Assembly: GCA_030590405.1 (NCBI GenBank) | Contig: JAUUYO010000069.1 | Span: 1-13,575 of the forward strand | Direction: 5' to 3' | DNA length: 13,575 nucleotides | DNA from: Kangiellaceae bacterium | GTDB taxonomy: Bacteria > Pseudomonadota > Gammaproteobacteria > Enterobacterales > Kangiellaceae | Shown here: one piece after another, positions 1 to 6,706 of the stretch | How the letters are laid out: every line of letters starts with the position of its first letter | How positions within the stretch are numbered: position 1 is the stretch's first letter | The notes under the pieces: model-generated | Databases searched by the model: none | What the model was told of the DNA's origin: nothing | Seen by the model: only the letters and a program-made list of their open reading frames with translations | Position numbers and translations under genes: made by a program

Positions 1-472
1 AATGAAGCGGCAGAATTACTTCAAAAAGAACGAAGGAAATTATTTAATCAGATCTTTGAACCCGATAGAAATATGGCTTAAATGACTCCACTTCTTTCAG
101 ACTCATTTGTTAATTGGAATATACTACCAATTGCAAGATTCGATGGGACTTATCGACTTTAAACGACTAGATAAAAATAAAATATTAGCGCTCACGACTG
201 ATCCGCCTTATCGTTCTCAAAGAAGTTTTGGCGCAAGCGCTTTAGATCTTTGTTGGATTGCCGCCAACCGTTGCCAGGTTTATTTACATGGCAAACAAAA
301 GCTATGGGACCACGCGGCCGGTTTACTGATTTTACAAAATGCTAATGGCTGCGCCGAAACCTTTACTGGTGAGGCTGTTTTTGAAAATAATTTACAATCC
401 AAAACAATCATTGCGGCGAGCCAGCCGAAGTTAATGAAACAGTGGACAACATATTTAGACTGCATCGGCTAA
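1..472 (+). pseudogene. Decayed inositol monophosphatase family gene (C-terminal part; 5' end outside window)
   Basis: The intact part (about 134-472) encodes a recognisable C-terminal half of an IMPase-family Mg-dependent sugar/nucleotide phosphatase: DFKRL, then SQRSFGASALDLCW, then the metal-binding motif WDHAAG and a terminal region ending at TAA 470-472. Upstream that frame closes at a TGA (83-85). Frame 1 (bases 1-132) instead reads IFEPDRNMA, a TAA at 79-81, then SFVNWNILP. Its spacing from PDR to FVN equals that of the family segment DPNRDE...GAFLNG, which should lie just before DFKRL. The simplest reading is one gene broken by a nonsense codon at 79-81 and a frameshift near 130. The nearest start in the intact frame is a TTG at 107, which would give about 121 residues against a family norm of about 260 and would lack the DPxDGTxNF motif. 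Family assignment of the C-terminal half is firm. That bases 1-130 belong to the same gene is inferred. Sequencing error is an alternative to decay. Confidence 0.68.
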
Positions 473-513
473 TCAACTGATGGCATCGGTTATATCGACT
501 ATTATTATGCAAG

Positions 514-519
514 ATTAGG
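514..519 (+). promoter_or_regulatory. Ribosome binding site of rpe
   Basis: TTAGGA lies about 9 bases before the ATG of rpe in the 56-base gap after the IMPase remnant. No convincing sigma-70 promoter can be picked in this short gap, although AT-rich TATAT and TATTAT hexamers are present. Confidence 0.45.
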
Positions 520-528
520 AATTAAAAA

Positions 529-1197
529 ATGAAACAAGACTACAAAATCGCGCCCTCTATTTTATCAGCAGATTTAGCCAGACTTGGTGACGACGTGGCA
601 AAAGCTTTAAACGATGGTGCTGATTGGGTACACTTTGACGTGATGGATAATCATTATGTGCCTAACCTGACATTTGGTCCCGATGTTTGTCGAGCACTAA
701 TTAATTACGGCATCAAAGCGCCTATTGATGTCCACTTGATGGTCGAGCCAGTGGATAATTTAATCGAACAGTTTATTGACGCTGGCGCGAGTATTATTAC
801 CTTTCATCCAGAAGCCTCAAAACATATCGACAGAAGTCTGCAATTGATCAAACAGGGCGGTTGTCAAGCGGGGTTGGTATTTAACCCGGCGACCTCGCTC
901 GATTGCCTTGAGTATGTGATGGACAAAATCGATGTTATCTTAATCATGTCAGTCAATCCAGGATTTGGCGGCCAGTTTTTTATTCATAATGCCTTAGATA
1001 AATTGCGTCAGGTAAGAACGCTAATCGATGAAAGTGGGCGGAATATTCGGCTGGAGATCGACGGCGGAGTGAAGATTGATAATATCCAGGAAATTGCCTC
1101 CGCTGGCGCGGATACTTTTGTAGCCGGTTCAGCGATTTTTAATAGCGAGGACTATCGGCAAACCATTGATAAAATGAGAGAGCAACTGGCGCTATGA
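529..1197 (+). CDS. rpe: Ribulose-phosphate 3-epimerase
   Basis: Interconverts D-ribulose 5-phosphate and D-xylulose 5-phosphate in the cytosolic pentose phosphate pathway. The 222-residue protein is a standard-length TIM barrel. It opens with IAPSILSADLARLG and carries metal ligands in the family positions: H35 and D37 in HFDVMDNHYVPN, H69 in DVHLMV, and D178 in EIDGGV. The phosphate-binding loops MSVNPGFGGQ (140-149) and AGSAIF are intact. The start ATG is preceded by TTAGGA. The stop overlaps the next gene's start (ATGA), so rpe and gph are probably translationally coupled. The rpe-gph pairing is common in gammaproteobacteria. Here a phosphoribulokinase follows, so two enzymes of ribulose-phosphate metabolism are side by side. 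Confidence 0.97.
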   Translation: MKQDYKIAPSILSADLARLGDDVAKALNDGADWVHFDVMDNHYVPNLTFGPDVCRALINYGIKAPIDVHLMVEPVDNLIEQFIDAGASIITFHPEASKHIDRSLQLIKQGGCQAGLVFNPATSLDCLEYVMDKIDVILIMSVNPGFGGQFFIHNALDKLRQVRTLIDESGRNIRLEIDGGVKIDNIQEIASAGADTFVAGSAIFNSEDYRQTIDKMREQLAL

Positions 1198-1919
1198 TAG
1201 ATCAGTTTGCAAGAGCTACTAATAGCCGATTAAATCACGGCAAGGCTTTGTTATTTGACCTTGACGGCACCTTAGTGGATAGCGCGCCCGATTTAGCCGA
1301 AGCGCTTAAACAGACATTTCTAACTCTGAAGTTAAAACCTCATGACGAAAAACAAGTGCGCCAGTGGATCGGCAACGGGGTCGATAAACTGCTGCATTGC
1401 GCTTTGACCAATTCGATGAACGATATGGCGTCAGGCGATGATTTTTGGCGAGCCAGAAATATTTTTTTCAGCGACTATGAAAAACAAAGTGGCTGCCACA
1501 GCACACTATACCCTGGAGTTAAACAAGCGCTCAGTAGCTTTGCGAAGCAAAAACGATTAATGGCCTGCATTACCAATAAAAACCGACGCTTTACCTTGCC
1601 ATTACTTGAAAAACTGGGGATTAGAGATTACTTTAGTGTGATTGTTTGCGGTGATGATTTAAGCAATAAAAAACCGCATCCCGAACCTCTTTTATTTGCG
1701 GCTAACCAACTCAATATCAAGGCTAAAGATTGCGTCATGATCGGTGATTCTGTCAGTGATATAGGCGCGGCCAATGCTGCAAAAATGCCAATAGTTTGCG
1801 TGGACTATGGTTATTCTCAAGGAATGAATTTAGCGGCGATGGAGATCGATGGGATGGTCTCAGATATACGAAAGATTAATCATTATTTTGATGATGCACT
1901 CGCCAGGCAATGCCGTTAA
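1194..1919 (+). CDS. gph: Phosphoglycolate phosphatase (HAD family)
   Basis: Dephosphorylates 2-phosphoglycolate, a product of DNA 3'-end repair and of Rubisco oxygenation, to glycolate. This 241-residue haloacid dehalogenase has all four HAD motifs: FDLDGTLVDS (nucleophile D22, acid/base D24), T127 in CITNKN, K160 in KKPHPEP, and MIGDSVSDIGAA with D185 and D189. A helical cap lies between motifs I and II, as in Gph. The first 16 residues before the core are within the normal range. The start ATG overlaps the rpe stop by four bases, which fixes it and implies coupling. Some HAD relatives act on other small phosphates, so the exact substrate is inferred from similarity and from its position after rpe. 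Confidence 0.92.
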   Translation: MIDQFARATNSRLNHGKALLFDLDGTLVDSAPDLAEALKQTFLTLKLKPHDEKQVRQWIGNGVDKLLHCALTNSMNDMASGDDFWRARNIFFSDYEKQSGCHSTLYPGVKQALSSFAKQKRLMACITNKNRRFTLPLLEKLGIRDYFSVIVCGDDLSNKKPHPEPLLFAANQLNIKAKDCVMIGDSVSDIGAANAAKMPIVCVDYGYSQGMNLAAMEIDGMVSDIRKINHYFDDALARQCR

Positions 1920-1968
1920 AGCAAGTTAAGAAAAATACAGCCAGGCAATTATTTTGAAAACTAAAAAC

Positions 1969-1976
1969 CAAAGGAA
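1969..1976 (+). promoter_or_regulatory. Ribosome binding site of prkB
   Basis: AAAGGAAG lies about 6 bases before the ATG at 1983, in the 63-base gap after gph. No terminator-like hairpin separates gph from prkB, so read-through transcription is plausible. Confidence 0.55.
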
Positions 1977-1982
1977 GTCTTT

Positions 1983-2882
1983 ATGTCTAAGAAACATCCT
2001 ATTATCGCGGTGACCGGATCTTCCGGTTCAGGTACCACTACCGTCAAAAAGGCAATGCAGCATATTTATCGCAGAAATGGTTATAACGCTGTGGTGATTG
2101 AGGGTGACAGTTTTCATAAATATGAGCGTAAGGAAATGGGCCAGGCGCTGATCCAGGCGGAACGATTAGGCACTGTTTTGAGTCATTTTGGCGCTGCCGG
2201 CAATGAATTTACCAAACTTGAAGAATTATTCAAAGAATACGGACGAAGTGGCACCGGGCAAAATCGGAAATATTTGCACAACGAAGAAGAAGCCAAACCT
2301 TATGACCAGGATCCTGGAACATTTAGCCCCTGGGAACCAATAGAGGAAAAAACCGATTTCCTTTTTTATGAAGGGTTACATGGCGCAGTAAAGGATAAAG
2401 AAAATAATATTGATGTCGGCAAACACGTTGATTTTTTGATCGGTATAACGCCAATCGTTAATTTGGAATGGATCCAGAAAATTCATAGGGATACCCATGA
2501 ACGGGGTTATTCTGAAGGTAAAGTTACCGATACGATCTTAAGACGTATGCACGACTATGTACACTATATGACGCCGCAATATACTCACACTCATATCAAC
2601 TTTCAAAGAGTACCGACCGTCGATACCTCCAATCCGTTTATCGCCAGAGATATTCCATCTATGGATGAAAGTTTTGTGGTGATCCGATTTGGCAGCAAAC
2701 TCTATCAACAAATTGACTATAACTATTTACTCGATATGTTAAACGGTTCTTTTATGTCAAGAAAAAATACCATCGTGATCCCCGGCGGAAAAATGGAATT
2801 TGCTTTGGAAACGATTATCGAACCCATTATCAAAAATTTGATTGAAACTGGTGAGCTGGAGTGGCGGAGGGATAAGGTTTAG
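1983..2882 (+). CDS. prkB: Phosphoribulokinase, PrkB type
   Basis: ATP-dependent phosphorylation of D-ribulose 5-phosphate to ribulose 1,5-bisphosphate. The 299-residue protein follows the E. coli PrkB sequence closely. It has a P-loop GSSGSGTTT (12-20), the EGDSFHKY segment with catalytic D42, YGRSGTGQNRKYLH, FYEGLHGA, IVNLEWIQKIHRDTHERG, NFQRVPTVDTSNPF, DESFVVI and VPGGKM. No sequence of the redox-regulatory cysteine-loop type is seen. The start ATG has a good Shine-Dalgarno. The gene follows rpe and gph in the same direction. That order resembles the cbbE-cbbZ-cbbP part of Calvin-cycle operons, but no cbbL/cbbS or cbbM is in view. The E. coli-type enzyme has no settled role without Rubisco, so the pathway here is open. 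Confidence 0.95.
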   Translation: MSKKHPIIAVTGSSGSGTTTVKKAMQHIYRRNGYNAVVIEGDSFHKYERKEMGQALIQAERLGTVLSHFGAAGNEFTKLEELFKEYGRSGTGQNRKYLHNEEEAKPYDQDPGTFSPWEPIEEKTDFLFYEGLHGAVKDKENNIDVGKHVDFLIGITPIVNLEWIQKIHRDTHERGYSEGKVTDTILRRMHDYVHYMTPQYTHTHINFQRVPTVDTSNPFIARDIPSMDESFVVIRFGSKLYQQIDYNYLLDMLNGSFMSRKNTIVIPGGKMEFALETIIEPIIKNLIETGELEWRRDKV

Positions 2883-3005
2883 AACGTAGCCCCTCACAAG
2901 TTTGCCCTTGCCATTCGCTAGTAGTTATCGTCTAATAACATCAAAGTGTTCGACGGTGATTTTCCTACAGAGGACTTGCACCTCATTAGTTAATACCCAT
3001 GTCGG

Positions 3006-3110
3006 GCATACACAAGGCGTTGCACTCGGACTCGATACAGTTGTCGCGGTTTTTGCTAAAAAAAGCAGCCAACATCCCCAACTTACTCGCCGGTGAACGT
3101 GGTGTTATGC
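3006..3110 (+). other. attC-like palindromic recombination site (candidate), upstream of the GFA gene
   Basis: The outer arms are GCATACAC (3006-3013) and GTGTTATGC (3102-3110), complementary with one bulge. An inner pair is GGCG (3016-3019) with CGCC (3088-3091). The centre folds as GTTG (3040-3043) with CAAC (3070-3073) around TGCT (3054-3057) and AGCA (3064-3067). Total length is about 105 bases. An imperfect palindrome ending in GTTATGC, with a gene starting about 20 bases later, is the form of an integron cassette boundary (core site close to GTTRRRY). No integrase is in the window, so this rests on structure only. Confidence 0.5.
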
Positions 3111-3112
3111 AT

Positions 3113-3118
3113 GAGGAA
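3113..3118 (+). promoter_or_regulatory. Ribosome binding site deciding the GFA start
   Basis: GAGGAA lies 10 bases before ATG 3129. This favours that start over the upstream GTG at 3093 and ATG at 3111, because proteins of this family begin directly with the GSCxCG-type motif. Confidence 0.6.
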
Positions 3119-3128
3119 TAAGTATTTT

Positions 3129-3545
3129 ATGAAAAATATTGGAAGCTGTTGCTGCGGTGGAACAGTGATCGAAATTACGGACGAACCAGCCTTAAACGGA
3201 ATTTGTAACTGCAATAACTGTAAGAAAAGAACCGGAAGTGCTTTTGGAATATCTGCATACTTTCACCAAGATAAATTTCAGTTACTAAAAAACACTACTA
3301 TTACGTATGAATTTCAGGGCGAACATGGAAAGCAAGTTCGTCATTTCTGTGGGAAGTGTGGTACGACAATTTTTTGGTATGTGGAGATATTTAAAGGGTT
3401 AGTAGGTGTTGCTGGAGGCTGCTTTACCGATAACCCGCTTCCTTTGCCAACTTTCAATGCAATGATGGAAAACCAATATTCATGGATAAAGTTCTCGGAA
3501 TCTATGAACAAACCGTTAACCGCGCAGGACGTGGAAAATGCATAA
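3129..3545 (+). CDS. GFA-family (glutathione-dependent formaldehyde-activating enzyme-like) zinc protein
   Basis: A 138-residue single-domain protein with the complete GFA zinc signature: GSCCCG with C7 and C9, CNCNNCKKRTGSAF with C26, C28 and C31, and FCGKCGTTIFW with C74 and C77. The founding member was proposed to promote S-hydroxymethylglutathione formation from formaldehyde and glutathione. Most family members have no proven substrate, so no reaction is assigned. The start at 3129 is chosen for its GAGGAA site and because the motif follows at once. The stop codon TAA (3543-3545) lies inside the left arm of the downstream palindrome (GCATAAC), a placement typical of integron cassettes. 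The gene sits alone between two attC-like structures, 246 bases after prkB, and looks like cargo rather than part of the rpe-gph-prkB unit. Confidence 0.88.
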   Translation: MKNIGSCCCGGTVIEITDEPALNGICNCNNCKKRTGSAFGISAYFHQDKFQLLKNTTITYEFQGEHGKQVRHFCGKCGTTIFWYVEIFKGLVGVAGGCFTDNPLPLPTFNAMMENQYSWIKFSESMNKPLTAQDVENA

Positions 3546-3615
3546 CTAAACACGGCAAAACGAAAAATTACTCGCTGACTCGCTCGTATTTTTCGCATGC
3601 GTAATGCGTTATAGC
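3540..3615 (+). other. attC-like palindromic recombination site (candidate), downstream of the GFA gene
   Basis: Left arm GCATAAC (3540-3546) is complementary to GTTATAGC (3608-3615) with one bulged A. Inside is an exact 8-bp stem, CGAAAAAT (3561-3568) with ATTTTTCG (3588-3595), around a 19-base loop. At about 76 bases it is within the known attC size range. With the palindrome ending at 3110 it would delimit a cassette of about 505 bases carrying only the GFA gene. The inner hairpin could alternatively act as a factor-independent terminator, but it lacks a T-run after the stem. Confidence 0.5.
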
Positions 3616-3648
3616 TAATCGATTGCATATCCATCATCAAGGAATTTT

Positions 3649-3750
3649 ATGAAAATAAAAGAGTTTATATCAGGATATCGAAACCATCCTGTGCTGTTCC
3701 TTGGGGCAGGCATTCACTCAACTGGCTATTTTTGGCGACCGCTGCTTTAA
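3649..3750 (+). pseudogene. N-terminal remnant of a SIR2-like domain gene
   Basis: A good ribosome binding site (AAGGAATTTT) precedes an ATG. The first 22 codons read MKIKEFISGYRNHPVLFLGA then GI, which matches the usual opening of bacterial SIR2-family proteins, including the NAD-pocket GAG motif. After codon 22 the similarity stops and the frame closes after 33 codons at TAA 3748-3750. SIR2-like proteins are common NAD-consuming effectors of phage defence and are frequent cargo of mobile DNA. The fragment lies just after the second attC-like site, as the next cassette's gene would. The remainder was presumably deleted. Identification rests on a short stretch recalled from the family. Confidence 0.5.
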
Positions 3751-3924
3751 TTGTCGTCAATCGTTCTTTAGCGGATACACCGCTAGTCACCGACTGTCAG
3801 CCTAAAGACCGACTTACAAAATGGACCAAAATAACGCGAAAAGGATTAATTCAAAGCGTCCTGAAGCTCTTAAATCATAGGGTTTAATGATTCACCGAGA
3901 ATTGCTGTAAGAGAAGGCTACTCC
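3751..3924. other. Non-coding or decayed stretch before the SNF2 gene
   Basis: No complete gene is seen. One + strand frame stays open from 3651 to the TAA at 3885-3887 and has a protein-like middle (residues such as LATAALIVVNRSLADTPL) but no good start or ribosome site, and I do not recognise it. A small exact hairpin TAGCGG/CCGCTA lies at 3769-3785. The region may hold the deletion scar that removed the rest of the SIR2-like gene. Confidence 0.35.
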
Positions 3925-3952
3925 TTTACTTATCAAAATTTGTAAGTATTAT
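3925..3952 (+). promoter_or_regulatory. Candidate sigma-70 promoter for the SNF2-SWIM unit
   Basis: TTTACT (3925-3930) and TATTAT (3947-3952) are separated by 16 bases, about 35 bases before the SNF2 start. Each box matches four or five of six consensus bases. It is the best promoter-like pair in the gap, and no ribosome site stronger than a weak AGAAC is seen before the ATG. Confidence 0.4.
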
Positions 3953-3986
3953 TAAAAATTAGAGAATACAACAGAACGATTACCTT

Positions 3987-6671
3987 ATGAGCCACACTCT
4001 CGGCCTGTCACCTTCTGGTCAACTACACTGCTTTGCGATTGATAAGGCTGATGAAAAAACATTAACAGCTGACCCCATCAGCCAGCTTTTTATGCAGCAA
4101 AAAATCAATGAAGGATTTTTTGCTTTGGCTGCTTTAAAAAATGCAAACGGCTTATCCCCTGACTTTCATTTCTGGTATGAGCTTATTCATCAATACATGA
4201 CCTGCCGCTGTCAATCGATTGAGCGATCAAAAAAAGGCATGTTACTTCCTATTGCCCCGTTAAACGAAAATGATGCTCAACATTTAATTTTGGGTGCGCC
4301 TCCCATGAAAGGCGCAGAATATTTATCTTATGGTGTTTTACAAAAGCATTGGAACGAGTTCGATCAATGGTTATGTTTGTGGGTATCAGAGCAATTTGAT
4401 GATTTGACAAGCTTATTAAAGAAACATGCCCCTCACTGGCATCAACGCGGTCGAGTTTGTTTTCACCTGGCTGAAAATAAAAACGATGTTAACTTTCCTT
4501 TTGCCTTTATGGCGACCTATTCTCCGTCTTATACCGGGCAAAAAAGTCAACATTTGCCTTTAGCCAGAGCGATGCAGGAATACTCAGGCAGTCAACAACG
4601 CGAGCAACTAATACAACTGCTTTCCCCTATTGATTTAGCCTCTCAATCTAGCTCTTTAGTCAAAAAATTAGTGGATAGTGGAGAGATCTATCAGCCACTC
4701 GCATGGAGCGCACAACAAGCCTATCAATTTCTTAAAGAAGTCTCATTATTTGAACAAAGTGGGATTGTTACACGATTACCCGACTGGTGGAAAAAACGCC
4801 CCCGACCGAAAGTGGCTGCAACGCTGAGTAGCGGCATTAAAAGTCAGTTTAATGTGGATTCAATGCTGGAGTTTAATGTGAGTATTGCTTTAGGTGAGCA
4901 AAAATTAACCTCATCGGAGTGGGATGAATTATTAGCTTCTCAGGAAGGACTGGTGCTGATTAAAGGGCAGTGGGTTGAAGTTGATCAAGAAAAATTGCAA
5001 CACGCCATGGAGCAGATGAGCGCGCTCGAAAAACAGGCAAAAGGAAGCGGGTTGTCTTTTGCAGAAGGAATGCGATTACTCGCAGGTACCTCGTCAGATT
5101 TATCCGCTGACAATAACGAACAAGCTTTAGCCGAGTGGGCTTTTATTGATGCCGATGAAAATTTATCTGAAATTTTGAAGCATATTCAACAACCAGAAAA
5201 ACTTCAATCAGTACTTCCTGAACATTTGTTAAAGGCAACCTTACGACCTTATCAGGAAACTGGGGTTAATTGGTTATGGTATTTAAATCAATTAGGTTTA
5301 GGAGCTTGTTTAGCCGATGATATGGGGTTAGGGAAAACCATTCAAGTTATCGCGTTACTATTAATTTTAAAGGAAAATAAATCTGCTCATCCTTCTTTGT
5401 TAGTTCTGCCAACATCATTAATGGGAAATTGGAAAAATGAACTCAGTAAATTTGGACCATCATTACAAGCGTTATTCGTTCATCCTTCTCAAATAAATAA
5501 AGCACAATTGAAAAAAATGTCGGGCAATAAACAGTTAAGTGATGTTGATCTGGTAATAACCACTTATGGTATGTTGTTACGACAGCCATGGTTACAAGAT
5601 ATAACTTGGCAATTGGTTGCTTTAGATGAAGCTCAGGCGATTAAAAACCCATCGTCTCAACAAACAAAATCAGTGAAAAAATTAAAAGCCTTATCAAAAA
5701 TTGTATTAACAGGAACACCCGTTGAAAATCGATTATCCGACCTATGGTCCTTATTTGATTTTATTAATCCAGGTCTGTTAGGCAGTGCCTCTCGATTTAA
5801 ATCTTTTGTCAAGTCATTATCAAAAAGAGAAACTGAACAATATGCGCCGTTACGTCATTTAGTACAACCTTATATATTAAGGCGAATGAAGACCGATAAA
5901 AAAATTATAGCCGATTTACCGAGAAAAACGGAAGTTTACGTTTATTGTGGGTTAGCCAAAAAGCAAGCGGCATTGTACCAGAAGTCCGTTCAGGAATTGG
6001 CTATCGCTTTAAAGAATGAAGAGGGAATGAAGCGTAGGGGGTTAGTTTTGTCTTATCTGACGCGCTTTAAACAAATCTGTAATCACCCGGCACAGTTGTT
6101 ATCTGATCATCAATATGATGAAAAAAATAGTGGTAAATTCTCGCGCTTGTCGGTCATTTGTGAAGAAATTAATACCCGCCAGGAAAAGATTTTGATTTTT
6201 ACTCAGTACCGTGAAATGTGTCAACCAATCGCCGATTTCCTGGCAAAAACATTTAATCGCAAAGGGTTTGTTTTGCATGGCGGAACACCTGCAAAAAAGC
6301 GTCAGGCAATGGTCGATGAATTTCAAATTGAAGACGGCCCTCCTTTTTTTGTATTATCCATTAAAGCTGGAGGCACCGGATTAACCCTGACTGCTGCATC
6401 ACATGTCATTCATTTTGATCGCTGGTGGAACCCTGCGGTTGAAAATCAGGCAACTGATCGCGCTTTTCGAATAGGGCAAAAGAAAAATGTTCTGGTTCAT
6501 AAGTTTGTTTGTCTGGGGACAATAGAGGAAAAAATAGATGCTATTATTACTGAGAAATCAGCAATGGCAACTGAACTTTTAGAAGGGAATTCTGAAATCA
6601 AGTTAACCGAAATGACGGATAACGAATTATTAGAACTTGTAAGTCTCGATATTGAGAAAACTAAAATATAG
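3987..6671 (+). CDS. SNF2-family DEAD/DEAH-box helicase with bacterial SNF2-associated N-terminal domain
   Basis: An 894-residue Swi2/Snf2-type ATPase, expected to translocate on double-stranded nucleic acid and remodel bound proteins. The C-terminal half holds both RecA lobes: Walker A DDMGLGKT with K450, DEAQ box 547-550, LTGTPVENRLSDLWSLF, ILRRMKTDK, then lobe 2 with ILIFTQYREM, LHGGTPAKKR, SIKAGGTGLTLTAA, HFDRWWNPAVE and QATDRAFRIGQ with arginine fingers R825 and R828. Residues about 260-365 (WWKKRPRP, then VLIKGQWVEVD) match the SNF2 helicase-associated domain found only in bacterial members. Residues 1-250 are less conserved. The SWIM-domain gene starts 35 bases after its stop, a pairing seen widely in bacteria. 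No nuclease or methyltransferase domain is fused. It resembles neither full RapA nor a DISARM component, and a role in defence or nucleic-acid maintenance is only a possibility. Confidence 0.93.
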   Translation: MSHTLGLSPSGQLHCFAIDKADEKTLTADPISQLFMQQKINEGFFALAALKNANGLSPDFHFWYELIHQYMTCRCQSIERSKKGMLLPIAPLNENDAQHLILGAPPMKGAEYLSYGVLQKHWNEFDQWLCLWVSEQFDDLTSLLKKHAPHWHQRGRVCFHLAENKNDVNFPFAFMATYSPSYTGQKSQHLPLARAMQEYSGSQQREQLIQLLSPIDLASQSSSLVKKLVDSGEIYQPLAWSAQQAYQFLKEVSLFEQSGIVTRLPDWWKKRPRPKVAATLSSGIKSQFNVDSMLEFNVSIALGEQKLTSSEWDELLASQEGLVLIKGQWVEVDQEKLQHAMEQMSALEKQAKGSGLSFAEGMRLLAGTSSDLSADNNEQALAEWAFIDADENLSEILKHIQQPEKLQSVLPEHLLKATLRPYQETGVNWLWYLNQLGLGACLADDMGLGKTIQVIALLLILKENKSAHPSLLVLPTSLMGNWKNELSKFGPSLQALFVHPSQINKAQLKKMSGNKQLSDVDLVITTYGMLLRQPWLQDITWQLVALDEAQAIKNPSSQQTKSVKKLKALSKIVLTGTPVENRLSDLWSLFDFINPGLLGSASRFKSFVKSLSKRETEQYAPLRHLVQPYILRRMKTDKKIIADLPRKTEVYVYCGLAKKQAALYQKSVQELAIALKNEEGMKRRGLVLSYLTRFKQICNHPAQLLSDHQYDEKNSGKFSRLSVICEEINTRQEKILIFTQYREMCQPIADFLAKTFNRKGFVLHGGTPAKKRQAMVDEFQIEDGPPFFVLSIKAGGTGLTLTAASHVIHFDRWWNPAVENQATDRAFRIGQKKNVLVHKFVCLGTIEEKIDAIITEKSAMATELLEGNSEIKLTEMTDNELLELVSLDIEKTKI

Positions 6672-6706
6672 AGCCAATATAAAGCGAACATAAAAAGGTA
6701 AGTATT

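Noticed and set aside
2902..3096. Possible 64-codon gene after prkB
   Set aside because: It lacks a ribosome site, resembles no family and overlaps the palindromic attC-like segment. It is most likely chance.
3093..3128. Longer GFA protein starting at GTG 3093
   Set aside because: The extra residues precede the conserved GSCCCG opening and have no ribosome site. GAGGAA supports ATG 3129.
3570..3586. CTCGCT repeated twice as a possible CRISPR-type or tandem array
   Set aside because: There are only two short adjacent copies within the loop of a hairpin and no spacer pattern.
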